From positions 1 to 49,221 of the forward strand of contig HF986899.1 of NCBI GenBank assembly GCA_000431075.1: a DNA stretch of 49,221 nucleotides, read 5' to 3'. Numbering within the stretch: position 1 is the stretch's first letter; every line of letters starts with the position of its first letter. This document shows, one piece after another, positions 42,547-49,221 of the stretch. The position numbers and the translations under genes are program-made. A model generated the notes under the pieces. That model was not told the DNA's origin and ran no database searches. It saw only the letters and a list, made by a program, of their open reading frames with translations. The DNA comes from Firmicutes bacterium CAG:555. GTDB taxonomy: Bacteria; Bacillota; Clostridia; Oscillospirales; Oscillospiraceae.

Positions 42547-42575
42547 TTGACAGCTTCTCCGGCGGTCGGTAAAAT
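42547..42575 (+). promoter_or_regulatory. Sigma-A promoter of the GNAT gene
   Basis: TTGACA (42547-42552) and TAAAAT (42570-42575) are 17 bases apart, about 35 bases before the start codon. Confidence 0.75.
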
Positions 42576-42610
42576 TGGGTTATTACCGAACGGAGAAAGA
42601 GGTACGGCCT

Positions 42611-43129
42611 ATGATAAGAAAAGCGACCGAGAGCGATATCGCCGCCGTGGCGGAGATATATGCGCACATTTTGGAAAACGAGGACACCGCGAAGCCCGCA
42701 ACCGGCTGGCTCAAGGGCATCTACCCCGTCGAGGCGACGGCTCGTGCGGCGCTTGGGCGTGACGATCTGTTCGTCTGCGTCGAGGACGGCAGGATAGCCG
42801 CTTCGGCGATAATCAACAAAACGCAGGTCGATATCTATGCCGACTGCAAGTGGTCGCTTGATTGTGCAGATGACGAGGTCATGGTCCTGCACACGCTTAC
42901 CGTCGAGCCTGCCTGTGCAGGACACGGCATCGGCCGCAAATTTGTCGCCTTCTATGAGGACTACGCCCGCCGAAACGGCTGCAAAGCTCTGCGCATGGAC
43001 ACCAATGCCGTAAACACCGCCGCCCGCAGCTTATACGCAAAGCTCGGCTATACCGAAGTGGGCATCGTCCCCTGCGTTTTCAACGGCATCCCCGATGTAA
43101 TGCTCGTGTGCTTGGAAAAACTGCTGTGA
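42611..43129 (+). CDS. GNAT-family N-acetyltransferase
   Basis: This 172-residue protein is a complete GNAT domain. It begins MIRKATESDIAAVAEIY, has the acetyl-CoA-binding region with HTLTVEPACAGHGIGRKF (about 104-121), and ends with AARSLYAKLGYTEVG. It should transfer acetyl from acetyl-CoA to an amine of unknown identity. The ATG at 42611 follows GAGAAAGAGG. It is a single gene with its own promoter. Confidence 0.9.
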   Translation: MIRKATESDIAAVAEIYAHILENEDTAKPATGWLKGIYPVEATARAALGRDDLFVCVEDGRIAASAIINKTQVDIYADCKWSLDCADDEVMVLHTLTVEPACAGHGIGRKFVAFYEDYARRNGCKALRMDTNAVNTAARSLYAKLGYTEVGIVPCVFNGIPDVMLVCLEKLL

Positions 43130-43134
43130 CCTCT

Positions 43135-43203
43135 GCACCGATAGGCTGATGGTCAGCCGTGACTCTAAGCCGCACTCGCCGGTCGGACTGCGGCAGAAGC
43201 GAA
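43135..43203 (-). repeat. Family A repeat, inverted (A6)
   Basis: GCACCGATAGGCTGATGGTC and the following CGCCGGTCGGACTGCGGCAG are the reverse complement of the right part of family A. It lies just after the GNAT stop. A TTCAATACGG start-like segment (43214) in the plus sense follows, so the copy is rearranged. Confidence 0.75.
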
Positions 43204-43226
43204 CCGCAGGAGCTTCAATACGGATT

Positions 43227-43257
43227 GCAAAAGGCAGCGCATTGCGCTGCCTTTTGC
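43227..43257 (-). terminator. Terminator of the CBS-domain protein operon
   Basis: GCAAAAGGCAGCGC and GCGCTGCCTTTTGC form a perfect 14-bp stem with an ATT loop, just after the stop on the minus strand. Confidence 0.88.
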
Positions 43258-43258
43258 T

Positions 43259-44521
43259 TTATTCTTCGTCCTGCGGGTGGAGTTTCACCAAGACTTTTTC
43301 TACTCGCAGGCCGTCCATTTCGAGGACGGTCACGGACATGTTTTCGTATTCAAAGCTGTCGCCGGGCTTCGGGAATGCGCCGAACATTTCTATCGTCCAG
43401 CCGCCGACGGTCTCGCTCTCGGCCTCAAAATCCTTCTCCTTGATGCCCACAAGCTCAAGGAAATCGGAGATGACCATGTCGCCGTCAAGCTCATACTGCC
43501 CGTCGGGGCGCTCGACGATCTCCTCCTCGACCTCGTCGGTGTCGTCCCAGATCTCGCCGACGAGCTGCTCTAACACATCCTCCATCGACAGCACGCCTAA
43601 GGTACCGCCGTACTCGTCGGTGACGATGGCAAGATGCTGCTTGGCACGGCGCAGCTCATTGAGCACGGCGGGCATTTTCATCGTCTTGTACACATAGCAG
43701 GGCGGCATCAGCATACTGCGGATGTCGGGATTTTTCTCGTCCGTGAGCGCCTTCAAAAAGTGATTGAGATACAAAACACCGATGACATTGTCGATGCTGT
43801 CCTCGTACACGGGGATGCGTGAGTACGGCGCAGAGTCTATCGTGGCAAGCTGCTCGTTCCAGTCGTCATCAATGTCGAGCGCCACGACATCGACACGGGC
43901 GGTCATGACCTCGGACGCCATGACATCGGAGAAATCTATCGCCGCCTGCACGAGCTCAGAGCGATCCTCGTCAAGGACATCCTCGTCCTCGGCGGTCTCG
44001 ATGATGGATGAAAGCTCCATCGCCGCCGCTTCCTCGTCGCTGTCTGCTTCCTCGCCCTTGAAGCCGGAGGTTATCAGCTTTGTAAGCCCTACAACGACCC
44101 AGATAAGCGGCATCAGGATTATCGTCAGACCATGGACAAAATAAGCGTGGCTGAGCGCAATGCGGTTTGCACTGTTTTTTGCGATTATCTTCGGCATCGT
44201 CTCGCCGAAAATGATGACCAGCACCGTGATGACCACGGTGGACACCCAAGCGTACCTGTCGTCGCCGGCGATCAGTATCACGAGCACCGAGCCTATCGAC
44301 GACGCTGCGATGTTCACGAGGTTGTTGCCGATGAGTATCGCCGAGAGCGTGTCGTCAAAGCGGTCGATTATCCTGACTGCGATAGCCGCCCTTTTCGAGC
44401 CGCCGTCACGGGCGCTTTCGAGGCGCAGGCGGTTGCAGCTTGAATACGCCATTTCGGACGATGAAAAGTAGTTTGAGCCTATGATGCACAGGAGAAGTCC
44501 CGCCAAGCAAAGGTATATCAC
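43259..44521 (-). CDS. CNNM/CorC-like membrane protein with CBS domains
   Basis: This 420-residue protein has an N-terminal DUF21 (CNNM) transmembrane domain of about 140 residues, a CBS domain pair (about 195-320) and a C-terminal CorC/HlyC domain. The family is linked to magnesium or other divalent ion transport and is often labelled hemolysin-like. The start is GTG at 44521 with GGGAGGTGACGAGCA upstream, overlapping the upstream gene's stop by four bases. It is a paralogue of its neighbour, so the pair probably forms a hetero-oligomer or arose by tandem duplication. Confidence 0.92.
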   Translation of the reverse strand: MIYLCLAGLLLCIIGSNYFSSSEMAYSSCNRLRLESARDGGSKRAAIAVRIIDRFDDTLSAILIGNNLVNIAASSIGSVLVILIAGDDRYAWVSTVVITVLVIIFGETMPKIIAKNSANRIALSHAYFVHGLTIILMPLIWVVVGLTKLITSGFKGEEADSDEEAAAMELSSIIETAEDEDVLDEDRSELVQAAIDFSDVMASEVMTARVDVVALDIDDDWNEQLATIDSAPYSRIPVYEDSIDNVIGVLYLNHFLKALTDEKNPDIRSMLMPPCYVYKTMKMPAVLNELRRAKQHLAIVTDEYGGTLGVLSMEDVLEQLVGEIWDDTDEVEEEIVERPDGQYELDGDMVISDFLELVGIKEKDFEAESETVGGWTIEMFGAFPKPGDSFEYENMSVTVLEMDGLRVEKVLVKLHPQDEE

Positions 44522-45789
44522 TGCTCGTCACCTCCCTGCGTTCTGCGGACATTTAGCCGCAGTATGCGGTTATGCTGCATCTGACTCACGGTCACATGCA
44601 GGCCGTGATAGTCGAAACTTGCGCCGACGGTCGGGATGGCGGCAAACTGCTCATACGCCCACTCGCCTAAGAGCTTGTTTGTGAACTCGTCGTCCTCCTC
44701 GGGGTCGTCGAACTCCAGAAGCTCGAACACATCGCCGACATTCATCTCGGCGTCGCAGTCCCAGCTGCCGTCGTCCAGAGCAATGTACGGCTCCTCGATA
44801 TCGTCGTCCTCGTCCCAGATCTCGCCCACGAGCTCCTCAAGGATATCCTCCACGGTGACGATGCCGAGCGTGCCGCCGTAGTTGTCGGTGACGATAGCCA
44901 TGTTCAGCCGCTTCTTGCTCATAATGGGCAGCAGGTCGTCGATGTTCGTGCTCTGATGCACGAAATACGCCTCGTCCAAAAGCGTGCGCAGGTCGATGTT
45001 CTCGCCCTCACGCAGGTAGGCTTTTATGTACTTGCGTATCGACAGAATGCCGATGACATTATCGATGCTGCCCTCATAGACCGGCAGGCGGCTGTGCTTC
45101 TGCTCACGAATGTAAGCCAGCACCTTGTCGGGCGGCTCCTCGACATCCACCGCCGCAAGGTCGACACGGGCCGTGAGGATGCTCTCAACGGTCGTCTCGC
45201 CGAACTGGAGCGCAGAGGAGATGAGCTCGCCCCGCTCCTCGCCGAGACTGCCGTCCTCGGTCATGTCCTCAATGATGTCGTATATCTCGTCCTCGGTGAC
45301 GGATATCTCGGGGTCGGCCTTCACGAAGCGGGCCGCAAAGTTGCCGATGGCCGACAGAACTGCCGATATCGGCCGCAAAATGCGCATAAAAAAGCACAGC
45401 GAACCGGCCACTGCCAAGGACAGTCGCTCGCTGTATTTTTTAGCAATGCTTTTCGGGAGCATTTCGCCCACGAAAAAGACCACGATGGTCATGATTATCG
45501 TGCTCAGAGTGACGGCGCTCAGTCCCCAGATGCGGGTGACATTGACCGTGACGATGCTCGCCGCGGCGATGTGCACGATGTTTGTACAGATAAGAATACT
45601 GCTGATGGCACGGTCGAAGTTATCCAGCACTTCGAGCGCCTGAAGGGCCTTGGCCTCGCCCTTTTCGGCACGGACCTTTATTCTGACCCGTGACACCGAG
45701 GCAAACGCCGTTTCCGCAACCGCAAAATAAGCGGCGCACATTAAAAGAACAATTACGATTATCAGTGACAATCGACTGCCATCATCCAT
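44518..45789 (-). CDS. CNNM/CorC-like membrane protein with CBS domains (paralogue)
   Basis: This 423-residue protein has the same order: DUF21 membrane domain (FAVAETAFASVSRVRIK), CBS pair, CorC/HlyC C-terminus. It shares motifs with the downstream protein, such as ARVD-A-D-DD and a TDNYGGTLGIVT/TDEYGGTLGVLS region, but is clearly diverged. It is first in the two-gene unit. The ATG follows AGGAGTG. Confidence 0.92.
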   Translation of the reverse strand: MDDGSRLSLIIVIVLLMCAAYFAVAETAFASVSRVRIKVRAEKGEAKALQALEVLDNFDRAISSILICTNIVHIAAASIVTVNVTRIWGLSAVTLSTIIMTIVVFFVGEMLPKSIAKKYSERLSLAVAGSLCFFMRILRPISAVLSAIGNFAARFVKADPEISVTEDEIYDIIEDMTEDGSLGEERGELISSALQFGETTVESILTARVDLAAVDVEEPPDKVLAYIREQKHSRLPVYEGSIDNVIGILSIRKYIKAYLREGENIDLRTLLDEAYFVHQSTNIDDLLPIMSKKRLNMAIVTDNYGGTLGIVTVEDILEELVGEIWDEDDDIEEPYIALDDGSWDCDAEMNVGDVFELLEFDDPEEDDEFTNKLLGEWAYEQFAAIPTVGASFDYHGLHVTVSQMQHNRILRLNVRRTQGGDEQ

Positions 45790-45857
45790 TTCGGACTAAC
45801 ACACTCCTAATAGTAAAGTCTGTTTATTATATCACAGAGCATATGGCTGCGTCAACA

Positions 45858-45955
45858 TTTCAATCCGCTTTTACTCTTCTGCTTATCGCTTTTTCGTCAG
45901 CCGGACCGGTGAATGCAGGCAGAAGTTACGGCTGACCGTCAACCTGTCGTTGCGG
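45858..45955 (+). repeat. Family A repeat (A7)
   Basis: It starts TTTCAATCCGC, has GTCAGCCGGACCGGTG and ends GTCAACCTGTCG. The copy separates the CBS operon promoter from the permease terminator. Confidence 0.75.
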
Positions 45956-45959
45956 TAAA

Positions 45960-45990
45960 AAGCCCTCGACGGATATTCCGTCGAGGGCTT
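45960..45990 (-). terminator. Terminator of the APC permease gene
   Basis: AAGCCCTCGACGGA and TCCGTCGAGGGCTT form a 14-bp stem with a TAT loop; the minus strand has a T run after it. Confidence 0.88.
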
Positions 45991-45996
45991 GATAGT

Positions 45997-47433
45997 TTAT
46001 TCGGTTTGTTCTGCGCTCTCTGTGTTTTCAACTTTCTCGGGGGGTTTGCCCTTGACGAGGTAGCCGATGAACATGACGACGGCGAAGAAGATCAGGAAGC
46101 CGCAGCAGGTCTTTGCGCCGTAGCCGTTCCATATCGCATAGCAGAAGAACAGGCAGCACAGCAGACCCAGACCCGGCAGCAGGAAGCGGCGGAAGAAGCC
46201 GAGATCCTTTGCCTTGACCATAAGGCCGATCATCATCGGGATATACATTACATACAGGCAGATGATGCCGATCTCGTCGGGCTCCCACGCAAGCCACTCG
46301 CAGGTGTGCACGGCGCCGAACAGCTCCGGACCGCCCATCCACATCATGACCGTCCATGCGTACCAGAAGCCGGCGGTCATCATGCCGAACACGGCGGACT
46401 TGATGGAGAAATTGTTCTGATGGTCAATGTGACCGAAAAATTCCGGCTTGGGGCCGAGACCACGGGCGGAGACCGAGTACAGACCACGGCAGGATGCCAT
46501 GGTAAGGCCGTTCATCGTACCAAGGCAACTTATGGTGATGAACACATAAACGATGGTGCCGATGACATTGCCGAACAGCTTCGAGAATGCGATGCGGGGC
46601 AGAGTCTCGCCGAACGGCCAGGTGCCGATGATGGTGTTGACATCGCCGACACAGCTCATTGCGAAAATATACAGTGCGTAAACAAGAATGGTGAACACCG
46701 AGCCGATGATGAGTGCCAGCGGCAGGTTGCGCTTGGCATTTTTAAGCTCGGCATTTATCGAGGTCGCAAGTATCCAGCCCTCGTACGCAAACGCAAAGCC
46801 GACGATCGCCTTGAAGAAACCTTCGCCGCTGACCGGAGTGTATTCGGGGGTATTAACATAGTTGAGCACCTCAAGGGTCGTGCCGTTTACGAGGCCGGCG
46901 ATGGTGCCGACGATGCCCATGAGCAGCAGGGGAACAAGCTTTATAACGGTCATGCCGACCTGAAGCTTGCCTGCGATCCTGGGGCTGAGTGCGTTGATGC
47001 CGTAGTCGATCATCATGAAGCCTGCGCCGACGCCGATGGCCACGGGGTTGACCTGACCTGTCGCAAAGTCAATGGCCGAGATGCCGAACAGCTGCAAAAA
47101 CATCATCGCCGAGAAGAATGCGAGCATGGCGACGATTGCGGGGGTGTAAATGACGGTGGTGAACCAGCCGACATAGTAAGCATACTTGGGTCCGAGTGCG
47201 ACCTCGGCGTAGTCAACGATGCCGTTGACCTTCTCGTATCTCGAGCCGAGCTCGGCAAAAACGAGCGAACAAATGATGCAAATAAGGCCAACGATGCCAA
47301 CGACTGCAATTCCTTGCAGCAGGTTGCCGCCGGTCAGGCTGAGGACTTTACCGCCCTTTATAAACACGCCCGAGCCGATGACGATACCGACGACCATCGA
47401 TATGGCGGTCGGCAATCCGTATCTTTTTTCCAT
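45997..47433 (-). CDS. APC-family amino acid permease
   Basis: This 478-residue protein has 12 hydrophobic segments and the amino acid-polyamine-organocation family start (LPTAISMVVGIVIGSGVFI), whose Gly-rich first helix binds substrate. The region around FAYEGWILATSINAELKNAK fits the family's sixth segment. The ATG at 47433 follows GAGAGGAG; a longer frame to 47505 lacks a site. Substrate unknown. It stands alone with its own terminator and a palindrome upstream. Confidence 0.9.
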   Translation of the reverse strand: MEKRYGLPTAISMVVGIVIGSGVFIKGGKVLSLTGGNLLQGIAVVGIVGLICIICSLVFAELGSRYEKVNGIVDYAEVALGPKYAYYVGWFTTVIYTPAIVAMLAFFSAMMFLQLFGISAIDFATGQVNPVAIGVGAGFMMIDYGINALSPRIAGKLQVGMTVIKLVPLLLMGIVGTIAGLVNGTTLEVLNYVNTPEYTPVSGEGFFKAIVGFAFAYEGWILATSINAELKNAKRNLPLALIIGSVFTILVYALYIFAMSCVGDVNTIIGTWPFGETLPRIAFSKLFGNVIGTIVYVFITISCLGTMNGLTMASCRGLYSVSARGLGPKPEFFGHIDHQNNFSIKSAVFGMMTAGFWYAWTVMMWMGGPELFGAVHTCEWLAWEPDEIGIICLYVMYIPMMIGLMVKAKDLGFFRRFLLPGLGLLCCLFFCYAIWNGYGAKTCCGFLIFFAVVMFIGYLVKGKPPEKVENTESAEQTE

Positions 47434-47561
47434 ATGGGAAACTCCTCTCTCTATTCCGCAGATAGACTGCCCATCAAGTTTATCACTTTTTGTCATGTCC
47501 CACAAGCTTTTTTTGTTTAAACAGCTAAATTTTCAAAAAATTTTGCCTTGAGAACTTTTTT

Positions 47562-47581
47562 GTTGTACGCAAACGTACAAC
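47562..47581. promoter_or_regulatory. Palindrome upstream of the APC permease gene
   Basis: GTTGTACG-CAAA-CGTACAAC is a perfect 8-bp inverted repeat about 130 bases before the permease start, flanked by A/T runs. It could be an operator or a small terminator; the transcript it would end is not known. Confidence 0.4.
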
Positions 47582-47617
47582 TTTCGCCTCAATGCAGCCT
47601 ATTAGTGAAGGGCTTTA

Positions 47618-47865
47618 GCTGACGAGAGCCGAACGCCTGTCGGTTTTGACGGGCATCTTTTCGCTCATGCTGCGTTGAAGCCCTTGCCAATACGGGAGTA
47701 TTCCCTTCACGCTTCGTCTTGCCTGAGCAAAAATCTGCTCCCTCAAAACTGCAAGGCATCTGTCAGGGCTGCTTTTTGGGGCGAAACCAGCCGTCCGCCG
47801 AGGCGAAGCAACGGAAAGCAGCGCAAGGGTACGCTGACAGACGACAGTGTCCGGCTCCCGTCAAC
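47618..47865 (+). repeat. Family B element, complete but diverged copy
   Basis: This 248-bp copy begins GCTGACGAGAGCCGAAC and ends GTCCGGCTCCCGTCAAC, imperfect inverted ends. It keeps the TCTGTCAG/CTGACAGA subterminal pair, the AATACGGGAGTATT hairpin and CTCAAAACTGC. It ends just 24 bases before the holin start. The stretch 47434-47617 holds the permease promoter region and the palindrome at 47562. Confidence 0.78.
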
Positions 47866-47888
47866 TATTTTGTTTGGAGGTGACAACA

Positions 47889-48359
47889 ATGGAAGTAAAC
47901 GATAGGGCTGTTCGGATAAAAGCCGCATTTTCGGCGGCGATAGCGTTCGGAACGGCGCTGTTCGGCTGGGTCGGCTGGGTGATAGTCATATGGATATGCG
48001 CCATGGTGCTCGACTACCTCACGGGCTCGTTTGCGGCGATCTACATGGGCAAATGGACGAGCCGCAAGGCAAGTCAGGGCCTGTGGCACAAGCTCGGCAG
48101 CATTGCGGCGGTCTTAGTCGCCGCCCTGTGCGATATCGCTCTCGGCGTCATTGCAGGCAAGCTCGGCGACGGCTTTATAAGCATCGACTGCGGCTGCATC
48201 ATAACGCCGGTCGTTGCGGCGTGGTACATCTTCACGGAGCTTGGCAGCGTAATTGAGAATGCTGCGAAGCTCGGCGCACCCATGCCGGATTTTTTGAAAA
48301 AGCTCGTGTCGGGGCTGCGCGATGCGGCCGACGACGCAGGTGACAGGAAAGGAAAATGA
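47889..48359 (+). CDS. Phage-type holin
   Basis: This 156-residue membrane protein matches the phage holin/toxin-secretion family (Phage_holin_4-like). Hydrophobic segments lie at about 12-30, 33-50, 75-92 and 105-122, with AMVLDYLTGSFAAIYMGKW typical of the family, and a charged C-terminal tail. Holins make lysis pores for an endolysin. The ATG at 47889 follows GGAGGTG. The next gene starts two bases later and is tail-fibre-like, so the pair suggests the start of a prophage or tailocin lysis/tail module. Confidence 0.85.
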   Translation: MEVNDRAVRIKAAFSAAIAFGTALFGWVGWVIVIWICAMVLDYLTGSFAAIYMGKWTSRKASQGLWHKLGSIAAVLVAALCDIALGVIAGKLGDGFISIDCGCIITPVVAAWYIFTELGSVIENAAKLGAPMPDFLKKLVSGLRDAADDAGDRKGK

Positions 48360-48360
48360 T

Positions 48361-49221
48361 ATGATAAAAGCAAGAATAGACGGCGTAGAGCTCAAAATTT
48401 CGGAGCGTGAGCCGCTTTTGGCGGGCACGGTGGGGCTCAATAAGATAAGCCTCAGTTTTTCCGACGAATGGGCGATATTCACAAAGCAGATAGATTTCAC
48501 AAACGAGCAAAGCGGCGAGACCCGCCGGATAAGCGCCGAGGTCGGCGTATGCACCGTGCCGTGGGAGCTGCTCAAGGCCGAGGGTGACATCACCTGCTAT
48601 GTGCGGGGCATCGGCTCCGACGGCAGGCTGGTTCTGCGCACGAACGAAGCAAACCTCGGCACGGTGCTCGGGAGCACCGACGGGAATGTCCCCGGCACCG
48701 GCACGCCCACGCCCGATGTCTGCGACGAGACGGCGGCGAAGATAGGTGACCTGTCGAAGCTCGAGACGAACGATAAATCCCAGCTCGTTGCGGCGATAAA
48801 CGAGCTCAAGCGGGCAGATGGTCTCGGCGTATTTGAGGTCACGCTCACGGCGCAGGACGGCGTTCTCACCGCCGACAAGACCTTTGAGCAGGTCAAGGCG
48901 GCAGTTGCGGACGGCAAGCCGGTCTTGAAGGTGCATTCCGACGGCGATGTGCTGTGGTTTTTCCTGCTGGACAAAAGCTCGGCGGAGATAGATTTTGTCG
49001 GCTTTGCCGATGAGCAGATACTTGCATATCTCACCGCAAAGCAGGACGGCTCTTGGGAGACGACCGTGACCGCACGGGTGACGGTCGAAATGCTCAGCGA
49101 GCTATCCGACAAGCTCGGCAACCTCGGCAATCTCACCACCACGGCAAAAACTAACCTCGTTGCGGCGATAAACGAGCTCAAATCCGGCACCGCCGTGACC
49201 GAGGCCACCGTCTCCGGCTGG
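48361..49221 (+). CDS. Phage tail-fibre/baseplate-like protein, 5' part
   Basis: The frame is open from the ATG at 48361 to the window end, giving 287 residues without a stop. The N-terminal 100 residues form a beta-rich domain, followed by a PGTGTPTPDV linker. Two similar helical units, about residues 128-150 and 252-274, share KSQLVAAINELK/KTNLVAAINELK, a repeat type common in phage tail and receptor-binding proteins. It follows the holin with GAAAGG upstream. The 3' end lies outside the window. Confidence 0.75.
   Translation, partial: MIKARIDGVELKISEREPLLAGTVGLNKISLSFSDEWAIFTKQIDFTNEQSGETRRISAEVGVCTVPWELLKAEGDITCYVRGIGSDGRLVLRTNEANLGTVLGSTDGNVPGTGTPTPDVCDETAAKIGDLSKLETNDKSQLVAAINELKRADGLGVFEVTLTAQDGVLTADKTFEQVKAAVADGKPVLKVHSDGDVLWFFLLDKSSAEIDFVGFADEQILAYLTAKQDGSWETTVTARVTVEMLSELSDKLGNLGNLTTTAKTNLVAAINELKSGTAVTEATVSGW

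Noticed and set aside
45913..47520. Long plus-strand frame of 535 codons opposite the APC permease
   Set aside because: No domain, no ribosome site, and it runs across the permease and its terminator; the permease frame is clearly real.

Overview
This window looks like a chromosomal segment of a fairly high-GC, Gram-positive gut-type Clostridium relative (class Clostridia, probably Oscillospirales). The grounds are the transketolase split into two genes, a type III glutamine synthetase, a T-box leader, a YlmC/YmxH-type sporulation-family protein, Noc/ParB, TAXI-TRAP transport, DUF378 and DUF1294 proteins, strong Shine-Dalgarno sites and clean sigma-A promoters. The assignment rests on gene content only. 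No rRNA, tRNA, CRISPR array or transposase gene was seen.

Layout. 1-3.9 kb: split transketolase, a galactokinase-like GHMP kinase and an MscS channel behind one promoter. 4.1-7.9 kb: a PutP-type symporter with a divergent LysR gene, then a second LysR gene. 8.0-19.2 kb: a tRNA-Asn-type T-box leader followed by asnB, glnN, pyrG, nadE, purA, purB and guaA, a run of amide- and nucleotide-forming enzymes that use Gln, ammonia or Asp. 19.3-25.8 kb: a secreted protein, a truncated MarR-like remnant, two convergent MATE genes, a LysR gene and a GntR/FCD gene. 26.2-28.5 kb: hom and asd on the minus strand. 28.7-31.9 kb: a TAXI-TRAP transporter.

32.2-38.9 kb: a formyltransferase-fold protein that has lost its catalytic triad, overlapping csaB; then divergently a histidine phosphatase/GNAT gene broken by a frameshift, a PPP-type phosphatase, a YgiQ-type radical SAM protein and small membrane proteins. 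39.0-42.4 kb: an orphan terminator-bearing leader, noc, ylmC-like, rpsB and tsf. 42.5-47.4 kb: a GNAT enzyme, two tandem CNNM/CorC-like CBS proteins and an APC permease. 47.9 kb to the end: a phage-type holin and the start of a tail-fibre-like protein, probably the edge of a prophage or phage-tail-like module.

The main structure not explained by genes is a set of intergenic repeat families. Family A (about 95 bp, seven copies) contains a fixed stem-forming core. Family B (about 250-275 bp) has 17-bp terminal inverted repeats and looks like a non-autonomous mobile element; partial copies form the terminators of tsf and of the TRAP operon. Family C (about 115 bp) occurs twice in opposite orientation, 18 kb apart. 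These repeats, the triad-less PurN-like protein, the frameshifted phosphatase-GNAT fusion and the orphan leader at 39.0 kb are the items most worth a second look. I did not find one clearly new multi-gene system.
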